Positions 55,290 through 64,000 of a stretch of DNA of 64,000 nt are shown piece after piece (positions within the stretch are counted from its first letter, which is position 1; each line of letters begins with the position of its first letter). Made by a program: the position numbers and the translations under genes. The DNA is from Ceratotherium simum simum. Taxonomy: Eukaryota > Chordata > Mammalia > Perissodactyla > Rhinocerotidae. The notes beneath the pieces were generated by a model that ran no database searches, was not told the origin of the DNA, and worked only from the letters and a program-made list of their open reading frames with translations. The DNA lies in contig NW_004454193.1 in the NCBI RefSeq assembly GCF_000283155.1, positions 5,295,481-5,359,480 of the forward strand, given 5' to 3'.

Positions 55290-55640
55290 CCATTGACTTC
55301 TAGGTTAACTTCTTGGGAGCAGGTCCCTATGAGACATGCCTGTGGGTGAAGAAGCCCAGGCAGAAGGAAAGGCACGCGGAGTCTGCAGACCCGGAGAGAC
55401 CAGGCAGAGTGTGGGAACCGGAAGCGGTTGGTACTGTTGGGGTGCTCAGTATCGGGGGAGGTCGTAGGGGCCAGGTTACCGAGGGCCTGTGCCGGGGCGT
55501 TTCAGACCTTAGGCTGAGGTTGATGGAGGACCTCTGAAGGGAGTGATATAATTTATTTGTGACTTAGGAAGATCTCTTGAGAGTTCCATGGGTGAGACTG
55601 AAGGCACAGAGACCAAAGAAGAGATGTTGGTCTTTTTCAG
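55290..55640 (-). mobile_element. L2 LINE fragment, antisense
   Basis: 'agcccaggcagaaggaaagg', 'gtaggggccaggttaccgag', 'ctctgaagggagtgatataa', 'cttaggaagatctcttgag' follow antisense L2 order. Degraded. Confidence 0.62.
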
Positions 55641-55919
55641 CTCTGACAGTCTGTTCTTTGCTCACGTACAACGACATACGGCACTGCTGGGGCGTCTCCT
55701 CCTGATGTGTCCTGCCTCCTCTTTGCTCCTGGGTCTTCCCATTCCATCCCTTTCTTTCTGAATACTTTTACCTCCAAGATCCGGATAATTCTTCTCCTCT
55801 TCTCAGGTTCCGGATCCCTCATCTTGGCCAAATCGGAGAGAACTCTTTCCTTCAAGAAGTGAAGCCCATCAAGGCAAAGTACTGAAGGCTGGTGTGGGAC
55901 AAGACCAGAGGCATCAGAA
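55641..55919. other. Unique DNA
   Basis: No recognised repeat. A 99-codon minus frame (55637-55936), Arg/Lys/Glu-rich, extends into MER5A and is not supported as a gene. Confidence 0.35.
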
Positions 55920-55924
55920 CGTCC

Positions 55925-56085
55925 TGAAAAACTCATGAAAACACAGATTCCTGGGCCCCACCTGCAGAGTTTTGAATTCAGTGGGTCTGGGGTGGAGACT
56001 GTGAGTCTGTGTTTCTAACAAGTTCCCAGGTGATGCTGCTAGTGGTGGCAGTGGTCCGGGGACCACACTCTGAGTAGCAGTGACA
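55925..56085 (+). mobile_element. MER5A DNA transposon
   Basis: 'cacagattcctgggccccac', 'gtgggtctggggtggagact', 'tgtttctaacaagttcccag' and the end 'gaccacactctgagtagcag'. The 5' end is truncated. Confidence 0.9.
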
Positions 56086-56584
56086 AAACTGTTGGTGTCT
56101 TCAGCCCCTCTTAATCTTGGCTGGTGGGTTCCAGAGCCTTCAGGGGGATGACCAGATGGCCCTGGATGGCGCAAGTGGAGGTATTTTCCTAAGGGAGCTT
56201 CAGCACTTAAATGCAGAGGAAGGGTCTTATGGCCTGGTCCCCTGAGAACCTGAGTGCTGCTCTTGGGCTCTTGGAGGCAGAATCATCTCAGCTCTTACCA
56301 TACACGGAGGGTCCTGTTCTTCATCCAAAAACAACATGATGAACAAGAATTCAATTTGGCAGGGGTACTTTCAGTTTAAGCATACTTTCTCCTAATTTAA
56401 TCACCCGTGCATGAGCCTTCTAGACATTTGGATGTAAGTTTTTAGAAATTCAGCTTATTTTCTCAGATATTTTCATTCTTGAACATTTGGTGGGGGACAG
56501 GGGCTGAGAGGTGGAGAGATATATAGTCAGACAGAGATTATTCTTCTAGGAATTGGAATGCAGATGGAAAGATTTTTGAAAGAC
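56086..56584. other. Unique DNA, no recognised feature
   Basis: Nothing recognised. Confidence 0.35.
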
Positions 56585-56840
56585 ACACAAATGGAGTTGT
56601 GGGAAAGATGGATGTTCTGGAGCGGGGCCCACCTGGTTGGAATTCCAGACCTGCTGCTCATTGGTGTGTGGCCCTGGACAAGTCGTCTGATCCCTCTGAA
56701 CTTCAGTTTCCTCATCTGGAAAATGGAATAATGATAGCCACCCTGCAGGGATGTTGTCGGGACTAGAGGTGATGTACGTACAGCATCGAGCAGACATTGG
56801 AACACCAGTAGGCACTCAGTTAATGTCATTTATTGTCATA
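56585..56840 (+). mobile_element. MIR SINE
   Basis: 'tggttggaattccagacctg', 'tcagtttcctcatctggaaa', 'atggaataatgatagccacc', 'agtaggcactcagttaatgt'. Confidence 0.87.
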
Positions 56841-56978
56841 ATGTTATTGTTTTTCTTAATTTTTTAACATTTGCCCATCCAACCCTAATTCACTTACGTT
56901 GCAGACTATTGAGAAAATAAGAACATCATGAGAATTAGCCATTTTTCTCTTAAAAGAATCTGGGTCAACAGGCCGCAT

Positions 56979-57190
56979 CAGTTCTCAACCAGGGCGCAGT
57001 TTTGCCCCTCAGGGGGCATTTGGTACTGTCTGGAGACAGTTATTTTGATTGTCGCACTGGGGAGGTGCTACTGGCGTCTAATGGGTGGAGGCCACAGATG
57101 CTGCTAAACACCCCACCATGCATGGGACAGCCCCCCAGCAAAGGATCATCCAGTCCAAAAGGTCAACAGTGCTGCTTTTGAGAAGCCCTG
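56979..57190 (+). mobile_element. MER20 DNA transposon
   Basis: Full-length-like: CAGTTCTCAACCAGGGCGCA at the start, 'ggcatttggtactgtctgga', 'gatgctgctaaacaccccac' and the end 'gagaagccctg'. The flanking 8-mers GGCCGCAT and GGCTATTT agree at 5 of 8, too weak to prove a duplication. Confidence 0.93.
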
Positions 57191-57259
57191 GGCTATTTTT
57201 CTTTTTTTTTTTTTTTTGTGGTTCTAGGATGTAAAAGAAAGAAAAGCCCAAGTTACTAT

Positions 57260-57263
57260 CTAT

Positions 57264-57275
<12 letters not shown>
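57260..57275. repeat. ERE target-site duplication, left
   Basis: CTATTGTGCATTTTTT, matching 57523-57538. The right limit is uncertain because it merges with poly(T). Confidence 0.88.
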
Positions 57276-57294
<19 letters not shown>

Positions 57295-57522
57295 GTGAGG
57301 AGATCAGCCCTGTGCTAACATCTGCCAATCCTCCTCTTTTTGCTGAGGAAGACTGACCCTGGGCTAACATCCATGCCCATCTTCCTCCACTTTATATGGG
57401 ACGCGGCCACAGCATGGCTTGCTAAGCGGTGCGTCCGTGTGTGCCCGGGATCCGAACCAGCGAACCCCGGGCCGCCGCAGCGGAGCGCACGCACTTAACC
57501 GCTTGCGCCACCGGGCCGGCCC
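57276..57522 (-). mobile_element. ERE SINE (longer subfamily)
   Basis: Minus orientation with poly(T) to 57294 and the head GGGCCGGCCC at about 57513-57522. The body matches the 30.3-kb ERE ('gaggaagactgaccctgggc', 'tatgggacgcggccacagca'). It has an intact B-box-like 'gggatccgaacc'. Quite GC/CpG-rich in its tRNA half, so moderately young. Confidence 0.94.
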
Positions 57523-57538
57523 CTATTGTGCATTTTTT
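57523..57538. repeat. ERE target-site duplication, right
   Basis: Second copy of CTATTGTGCATTTTTT. Confidence 0.88.
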
Positions 57539-57690
57539 ATGTGCCAGCTTTGGGTGTGGGGTTTCCTTCCTTTAATCCTGACAGAGACCGTGATGCAGGT
57601 GTTGTGGCTGACCCCTGTGTGCAGGGGAGAAACCTGAGGTTCAAGAGACAGAGCTGGATTTGAACAGAGGCCCTCTGGTAACTCGCTGCT
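57527..57690 (-). mobile_element. MIR SINE, antisense, host of the ERE
   Basis: 'tttatgtgccagctttgggt', 'cctttaatcctgacagagac', 'gagaaacctgaggttcaaga' and 'gctggatttgaacagaggcc'. The ERE inserted at its left edge. Confidence 0.65.
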
Positions 57691-57724
57691 CCCCTTCCTG
57701 CACTCGTGTTCTTCCATCCTGTCA

Positions 57725-57870
57725 GCACTCCTGGAGTGTCTGCTTTGTGCAGCCTCTGCTCTAGGCCACAGAGACAGAGTGTGACGGGCCAGGGCCTGCG
57801 TGGAGGAGTCCCATCCCAGCCTGGTGGAGGAGAAGGAGGATGAACAGCAGCTTCATGAGGGTGTGACATC
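57725..57870 (-). mobile_element. L2 LINE 3'-end fragment
   Basis: 'ggagtgtctgctttgtgcag' and 'ctgctctaggccacagagac' resemble the antisense L2 end; the remainder is weak. Confidence 0.45.
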
Positions 57871-58069
57871 TGCTGAGATCTGCACCTGGCGTCATGGGAG
57901 GGAATGGTGGGCGGAGTTTGGGGGGCTGTAGGGAGGCACACCCCAGCTTATACCTGGACAGAGCCCATTTCTGGGGACAGCAACATGAAATGAAAAACAT
58001 CGTCTGGTCTGGAAAAAGTGGACTCTTTCCTGCCCTCCAATCCATAGCCCCTGCCACTGTGACAGTCTG
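57871..58069. other. Unique DNA
   Basis: No feature recognised. Confidence 0.3.
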
Positions 58070-58230
58070 CACAGAGGAAAATGGGTTACAGGGACTCATC
58101 TGCAGTCAGGCAGACCTCTGTTTCACCGCTGGGTGGCCTGGGGTAGATTGAATGGCCTCTCTCAGCCCCAGGTTCCTTGTCAAGGCAGGAGGATGGACAA
58201 GATGAACGCAATAATTATAACCCCGGCTCA
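58070..58230 (+). mobile_element. MIR SINE fragment
   Basis: 'cagtcaggcagacctctgtt', 'cgctgggtggcctggggtag', 'ctctcagccccaggttcctt' and 'gatgaacgcaataattataa'. Confidence 0.65.
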
Positions 58231-58499
58231 CCTGTGTTGGGCGCTTGCTGTACCCCCCGCCCCACCATGGATTCATTTATTCCTCGAGACAACCCCACGA
58301 GGTCGGCACTGCATTGAGGGCTGAGACTAGAGGGAGATGAGTGAGGCACACTTCAGGCACAAAATTTAGGGGTCACCAAAAACCTCAATAATCAAGATAA
58401 TATTTTAATGCAGTTTAAAAAATCAAAGTAAATGCGAAAACTCCATGATGAGCAAATTATCAAAATTTGAAATAAGACAGCATCCTACCCTACACTGGT

Positions 58500-58620
58500 G
58501 TGACTCGGCCTCACGTGCCTCACCCAGTCCTGACCCTGTATCACCCCCTTTTACAGATGGAGAAACTGAGGCTCAGGAAGACTAGCTGTCCTCCTGCCTT
58601 ATAGTTCAAGGCCTCTTAAT
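58500..58620 (-). mobile_element. MIR SINE fragment
   Basis: 'ttttacagatggagaaactg' and 'aggctcaggaagactagctg'. Confidence 0.65.
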
Positions 58621-59044
58621 TGAGGTGGAGGGACCAGGCAGGCTGCCTTCCTGCTGCTCTGAATGGTCCTCTGCGGCCTCTGCTCATTCATCCCTCACAG
58701 GGGGACAGGAAAAGAGCCAGTTAAGAGCGAGGAGGCGGGGGCAGCAGGGCCATTTCTGTTGAGGTCGTGTGGCGGCTGTTTAAGATGCATCAGGAACCCG
58801 CGGTGCACTTTGAAGTCAAAATGTACCAGGAAGCATCCTGGTACACTTAGCTCTTTAGTCTTTTGGGGGCACCTGGCTGTACTTCAGAGAGAATCAGAAG
58901 AAGCAAAGACAAGACCATTGTCAGTGACCCCAGATGGGAAGAAAAGGAGAGCCGGACACCAGAAAAGAGCATGTGGCTACTTGAAAGAGACCCCCCGGGA
59001 AGGAGGAAGGAGCAACACATGACAATGTTTTCCTTTTTTCTTTA
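58621..59044. other. Unique DNA
   Basis: No repeat recognised. The 119-codon plus frame (58663-59022) is basic and has no known motif or splice context. Confidence 0.35.
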
Positions 59045-59185
59045 AATGACTTTCACAAACGTTAGTTCATCTATTCACGACAAGACGGGTATCATGATTT
59101 CCATTTTACTGTTGAGAAAGCTTGAGCACAGAGAAGGTGGGGAATTAACTTACGGCAGGTAGCGTGGCTGGTTTTTGGTTGGGAG
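59045..59185 (-). mobile_element. MIR SINE fragment
   Basis: 'tatcatgatttccattttac', 'tgttgagaaagcttgagcac', 'gggaattaacttacggcagg' in antisense MIR order. Confidence 0.68.
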
Positions 59186-59657
59186 TTGAGGACACCAGGA
59201 CTCAGCTCCTCTGCTCTCATTCCTGTTCCTTTTCTAACAATTCCTTTTCATCTGCTGTACAGACCATTGTGCTCATTCCACAGAGCTTGTTTCTATTTGA
59301 CTCATAAACGTAGCGCTAAACTCATTATGTCTTCGAATTGGAAGGAAAGAGCAGTTCTTTCCCCCAAAATCTGTGTGCCCCAAACACGCCCACTTTCCCC
59401 ATCCTGTGCCTGTGCAAGTTAGTCTTTGAACCAGTGTTCTGGGCCTTGCACTCACAACGTGTCACATTTCATTGTGCTTCTGTCAAGACCTTTCTGGATG
59501 TCAGTGCTATCTTTTGCTTCTGCAGTAAATGGGGATTACATCCACTGGCCTCACAATGCGATGTTGCTGCCCCTCCCGTCAGTTGGTGGGGTCTAGTTCT
59601 CTATCCTCTTGAGCCTGGGCTGGCCTTGGGTCTGCTTTCGCCTACAGAATGTGGCAG

Positions 59658-59665
59658 AAGTGAGG
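59658..59665. repeat. L1 target-site duplication, left (AAGTGAGG)
   Basis: AAGTGAGG recurs at 60151-60158, immediately after the L1 A-rich tail. Confidence 0.8.
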
Positions 59666-60150
59666 CTGCATTATTGACAACAACCAAAAGGTGGAAACAA
59701 CCCAAGTGTCCATGGACAGATGAATGGATAAACAAAACGTGGACTATACATACAATGGAATATTATTCAGCCTTAAAAAGGAATGAAATTCTGACACATG
59801 CTACAACATGGATGAACCTTGAAGACATTATGCTGCGTGAAATAAGCCAGTCACAAAAGGACAAATACTGTATGATTCCACTTACATGAGGTTCCCAGAG
59901 TAGTCAAATCCACAGAGACAGAAAGCAGAATGGAGGTTGCCAGGAGGTGGCCAAGGGGAGAATGGGGAGTCGTTTAATGGGGACAGAGTTTCTGTTTGGG
60001 AAGATGGAAAAGTTCAGGAGCTGGATAGTAGTGATGGTGGCACAATGATGTGAATGTAACGAATGTCACTGAATTGTGGTCTTACAAATGGTTAAAATGG
60101 TAACTTTTATGTTGTATATATTTTATCACAATAAAAATAAATTTAAAAAA
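59666..60150 (+). mobile_element. L1 LINE 3' end nested in MLT1
   Basis: 5'-truncated L1 starting 'ctgcattattgacaacaacc', then 'aacaacccaagtgtccatgg', 'ggaatattattcagccttaa', 'ttgccaggaggtggcc', and the end 'attttatcacaataaaaata' with an A-rich tail. Confidence 0.93.
59689..59889 (+). pseudogene. L1 ORF2 C-terminal relic
   Basis: In this frame the L1 gives YYSALKRNEILTHATTWMNLED-like sequence (shown in part as NEILTHATTWMNLED), the usual ORF2 C-terminus. The frame extends upstream to 59338, but that N-terminal part is unrelated DNA, so the 183-codon open frame is a chance fusion. Confidence 0.85.
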
Positions 60151-60158
60151 AAGTGAGG
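60151..60158. repeat. L1 target-site duplication, right (AAGTGAGG)
   Basis: Second copy of the 8-bp duplication. MLT1 sequence resumes after it. Confidence 0.8.
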
Positions 60159-60445
60159 GGGGGCACGTTTGGAGCCTAAGACTTAAGGGACCTTAGAGAT
60201 TCTGCTTTGGCCCTTTTGGGACACTGCTCCAAGGCTGCCAAGCAAAGAGGCCAATCTAGCCTTCCAGAGGCTGAAGGGCAACTTGGAGGGACATGAAGTG
60301 TGAGTGGGGCCGTCTGGGACCTTCCAGCCCAACTGGCCCTCCAGCTGACTTCAGTTGCATGACTGAGTCCAGGGAGAACCTGTGGAGGAACTCACAGCCA
60401 GCCCACAGAACCAGGAGGAATAATGACATCGTTGTTTCCATGTGT

Positions 60446-60899
60446 CTTTCCTTTTAGTTACCCAAACACTCTTCTCCATTTCTGTTTGTTCATGGATTTG
60501 GGGAGGATGTATATTGTGCTATTCCATCCAACTACTTCTAGTTGGTATTATTTTTTTCTTTTAAAACAGAAAATTAGGTCTTCCCTTCCATTGTTGCATC
60601 CCAGCCAGGAATTTCCATCCTACCAAGTTTTAGTGATTCCTGGAGGATCAGAAAATAAAATATAAAGCTTAGATTTCATATTACCCAGAAGGTTCACAGG
60701 TGTCACATGAACACCCGTTTACAAGCTGTGGGTTCTCTTCCCCATGAACTCTCCCCCAATCATCCATTAATTAAAGGGGATTTTTTTTGTATTGCCCCAG
60801 AAGGAATTCAAGCTCCCGGGAAATCCATTGTCTACATTTCTCCAGGCTGAACAATAACTTATGAGAGGCTTTCTTAACTGATTAAGTTAGAGTTAAGGT
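60446..60899. other. Unique AT-rich DNA
   Basis: No recognised repeat or gene. Confidence 0.35.
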
Positions 60900-61530
60900 C
60901 GGTGAAATAGGGAATCTCACACAACGTGGATGGAAAAAGTAAGTGGTACAACCTTTCTGCACACAATTTGGCAATCTTTACCAAAAGACTTAAAAAGATA
61001 CATATCCCACAACCCCCACATTTCACTTTTAGGGATTGTCCTAAGTAAATAATTGTGGATGTGAGCAAAGATTTAGCTACACAGAAGTACATCACAGTAT
61101 CAATTATATTAGTGAAAAATTGGTAATAACCTAAATGTCCAACAAGAGGGGATTGGTCAAATACTTTAAGGTACAGCCATAGAGGGGAATGCTGTGTACC
61201 TGTTAAAATTCTGTTGTAGAAGACTATTCAACGATACAAAAAGATCCTCATAATCTGTTGTGAACCAATATAGCAATAAAACAATTTAGTACGATTTCAC
61301 TTTTATGACAAATATATTTATATTATACATACAATATATGTGTATAAAGTATACAGAAAGATATATACCAAAATGTTAACAATGGTTACCTCTGGGAGAT
61401 AGAAGTAAGATTGATTTTAATTTTCTTTTTTTTCCCAGCTTGTTTATATATTCTACATAGTTCCCAAATATTCTACACTTGGTGGTTATTATTTTTGTAT
61501 TAGGAAGAAACACAGTAAAAGAGGTGACAT
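60900..61530 (+). mobile_element. Old L1 (L1M-type) 3' part, sense
   Basis: 'tacaacctttctgcacacaa', 'tttcacttttagggattgtc', 'ggtaataacctaaatgtcca', 'acaatggttacctctgggag'. Older and more diverged than the other L1 tails, with no open frame. Confidence 0.75.
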
Positions 61531-62329
61531 TCAGTTAAAAATACCCATCAAACAAAAAATATATTTTAATTATGGAAGAGAAATTGGGGGAAATGTTGTC
61601 TTCTCTCCCTCACCCAATCTTTTTAATGCGTGAGTTGGAAGCAGTAAGGGCACGCGTCTCGGTCTCTGCTGTGGAGCAGAAGAGAGAGATGCCGAGGACC
61701 TGGTCACCATCACTCAGGGACTTCTGTCCACTCAGCTCCCCGCAGATCCTTGTTTAGGGAGCACGGCTCAAGAAATGTGAATGTGGTCTCCATCTGGATG
61801 GCCCAAGGCAACTGGATTAACACCGTGGCCTGTGGAACACAACCTGCTGGATTGGAATCCTGGTTTTGCCTGTTACCAGCTTTGGATCTTAGATAAAGAG
61901 ACAGAGACCCCGGCCTTTTGTTTACATGAAGTTGGATCAGCCGCCATCTTGCTTGTACAGATCCATCAGTCGGTCAAAGGGTTGAAGCTGGAAGCTCCCT
62001 GGGCACCTCTGATTGATGCGTTTTCCCAGGAGAAAGCACTGGAAGTAGTTTTAAACTATTTAGGACCAAGGATTGCTTCCCGGGCGAATCAGTGGTTTAC
62101 CTCTTCCTGCCTTGTCTGGAGCCTCGAGTTGGCTCTCTGGGCATTCCCAGGGTGAGCAAGGGCAGTGCCCTTGGAAGACCCCCATTTAGCCTGCACTCTC
62201 TTCCTGATTCTGTGTCAGGTGCTGAAACCCCAAATGGCTTCCCGAGGGGTCGAGGGTAGAGGAATAGCCGATCTGTGCCCCACATGGAGAGGCCAGAAGG
62301 GAAGACAAATGTTTTAAACTCCCAGCCAC
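61531..62329. other. Unique DNA with a MIR scrap
   Basis: A short plus-strand MIR-like piece lies at 61825-61905 ('gattggaatcctggttttgc', 'ctgttaccagctttggatct'). The 124-codon plus frame (61781-62155) runs through it and is not supported. Confidence 0.4.
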
Positions 62330-62970
62330 CCGGCCTCCTGTTCTTGATATGTCCCTAACATATGCTAACATATGCTTCCCTCCAGAACTTCAAAAACCTG
62401 CTTTTAGCAGCAATGAAAATAGGACCCTGCATCCAATTCAACGCTAAGCTTCAGAGTTTCCCTCTAATACCATTACCTCATGTACAGAAGAAAATGTAAA
62501 TCTAAAATATGCTGGTGATTATAACCTTTCTTCCTGACAGACATTGTAATATAAATGCACATAAATTGAATTTCTTCTTTAAAGAAATTTGAATACCTTT
62601 GGAGCATTTTAGCAAATCATCTGCAGCCCTCGTGGCACCACATCAATGATCTGTGGAAAAGTGATCTGTCTGTAGCATGACTTCTGCAATAGAAGGATGG
62701 AGCAGGGCCGGGACATGCCAAGAAAAATAGGACGTACTTTATTGATATTCAAAATTTATTTTATTAAACTTGCACAAAAGACAGAGACGCCGGGAGCTGG
62801 TGCTACCAGGGAAGGAGCTTCAAATATTAACTCCCTAAGTCCTGCTCATCTCATCTGCTTGCCAAAATTGGGTAGAAAAGGAAGAAAGAAGGGGAATCGC
62901 GGATTTGCAGTTGTGTTTCATGTTGACTCTGCTCGCCGGGACTTCACGCGGAGGCCTTGTGTTAACTATT
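62330..62970. other. CNE-like repeat-free island
   Basis: AT-rich sequence without repeats, with 'gacattgtaatataaatgca', 'aaatcatctgcagccc' and 'tattcaaaatttattttatt'. It resembles the other islands. Inference only. Confidence 0.38.
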
Positions 62971-63924
62971 AAATCAGAAACGGCAATGGTGGTGAGTACT
63001 AGTGAGAGGCTGCAGCGCATCAGATGAGAGTTCTTGGGCCCAGGTGTCCCTTGGGGATGAGGGAAGGAATGTTGGAACAATCTGTGCTCCCCAGCTCGTG
63101 CCTGGCTGGGAAAGGTGGCAGCTCAGATCTCCTGTACATCTCAGGGGCTCAGTGCAGGGCTTCTTGGGGACCGATGGCTGATTGTCATTGCTAAGCTGTG
63201 GAGTTGAAAAGAATAATAAAAAGCCCATCTAGCCCTCCACCCTTTGCAGCCACGGCTTGAACTCTGAGCCTGTGCCTGGGTTCATTGTTCAACTCTGGGC
63301 TGGCATTTGAAAGTGACCAGTGCACTGGTCCCAACGCCTCTTTGGATCTGTGCCCAGTGGGTGCCCAAGGACTCTAAGGCTGTGGTTTGGGGGCTTGGCC
63401 TTGGCTCAGCCTGGAGTTACCCACTGTCTAGAAACTTCTGGAATGTTAGGAAAGGAGCTGGTGGATTTCAGCTGGGTGGAGGTTTCAGGTGAGGAACGTT
63501 GTTTTGGCGTCCCTCACCCATAGATGCTGGGACTACATCTACGGAGGACTGCTGTCCTCCAGGGGCTAATGTGGTCTGGGTACCCTGTGGGTCCCTGCCC
63601 TGAGTGAGCCACCACAAATAAAGAATTGTGGGTGTGTCCACTTCCACCATCACCTCCCGGCTCCAGGGGCCTGAAACTCCACTATACACATTCTTTCAGG
63701 TGAGAAGCCAGCTGAGTCCACAAATCCTGTGGGCTGCCTGGAGGAGGCATCAAGTAGCCCATTTCTTGGGTCACTGGCCTTAGGTTGGGTCAGGCTCCTG
63801 GGCAGCTCCTCTTTGATCTATCAGACCATGCAACCCCCTTACAAAACAAAGCCCACCAGCACCTGACCAGGGACAGGACTACTATGAGAGTGAGACAGTC
63901 TGCAGGGGGAGTAGGAGAGGGGAG
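62971..63924. other. Unique DNA, no recognised feature
   Basis: Nothing recognised. Confidence 0.35.
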
Positions 63925-64000
63925 TGATTCAGAACAGGGCCTCATAACACAGACTGCCAAGGTTGGAATCCTGGCTCCATCACCTCGGGACTTTGGGCAA
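63925..64000 (+). mobile_element. MIR SINE, cut by window end
   Basis: 'gattcagaacagggcctcat' leads into 'ggttggaatcctggctccat' and 'gggactttgggcaa', where the window ends mid-element. Confidence 0.8.

Larger units (their letters stand above)
59555..60445 (+). mobile_element. MLT1-type LTR interrupted by an L1 tail
   Basis: The left part (59555-59665) has 'gatgttgctgcccctcccgt', 'tcttgagcctgggctggcct' and 'cagaatgtggcagaagtgag'. After the L1 the LTR continues at about 60159 with 'cacgtttggagcctaagact', 'ttctgctttggcccttttgg', 'acactgctccaaggctgcca', to about 60445. The order matches one LTR split in two. Confidence 0.75.

Noticed and set aside
59338..59889. 183-codon plus frame as a novel protein
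   Set aside because: It fuses unrelated DNA and part of an MLT1 LTR to an L1 ORF2 tail.
1..64000. CRISPR arrays, operons, phage or bacterial systems
   Set aside because: SINE, LINE and LTR content shows this is mammalian nuclear DNA; no spaced direct-repeat array is present.

Overview
This window is mammalian nuclear DNA with no protein-coding gene that I can support. The lineage is readable from its SINEs. Eight tRNA-derived SINEs of the ERE (equine repetitive element) type are present, with the GGCCGGCCC head, an intact Pol III B-box and A-rich tails. They place the sequence in Perissodactyla, most probably a horse or other Equus. Two of them (5541-5754 and 52669-53061) are nearly identical in the part I could align, so they are young. 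The older layers are those expected in any placental mammal: L2, MIR, MER5A, MER20, another hAT-Charlie element, MLT1 (ERVL-MaLR) LTRs and 3' ends of L1.

Layout. From 1 to about 13.7 kb the DNA is repeat-rich: MLT1 LTRs, a 1.7-kb sense L2 whose reverse-transcriptase relic is still readable, a young ERE, two nested L1 tails, and antisense L2 broken by MER20. From about 13.7 to 23.4 kb I recognise almost no interspersed repeats. This stretch is AT-rich with many homeodomain-type TAAT cores and one short CpG-rich patch, the look of a conserved non-coding block. From 23.4 to 37.3 kb there are LTR, MIR, L1, L2 and ERE copies and one MLT1. Shorter CNE-like islands lie at about 37.6-38.5, 46.2-47.4, 52.4-54.4 and 62.3-63.0 kb, separated by repeat-bearing and GC-rich unique DNA.

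A 100-N assembly gap at 52790-52889 sits inside a young ERE. It is flanked by identical 59-bp copies, so it looks like an unmerged contig overlap and not missing DNA.

The open reading frames in the window (up to 193 codons) are single-exon and show no family motif. The exceptions are relics of L1 ORF2 (9.6-9.8, 29.4-29.7 and 59.7-59.9 kb) and L2 ORF2 (4.7-5.2 kb). The simplest reading is an intergenic or intronic, regulatory-type landscape near a developmental gene that lies outside the window. The regulatory part is inference, since conservation cannot be measured from one sequence. I found no undescribed biological system. The observations most worth checking are the false gap, the very young ERE pair, a 29-bp inverted repeat at 2.9 kb, four well-resolved nested or inverted L1 insertions, and the repeat-free blocks. 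Repeat family names are from memory of consensus sequences; subfamilies are not asserted.
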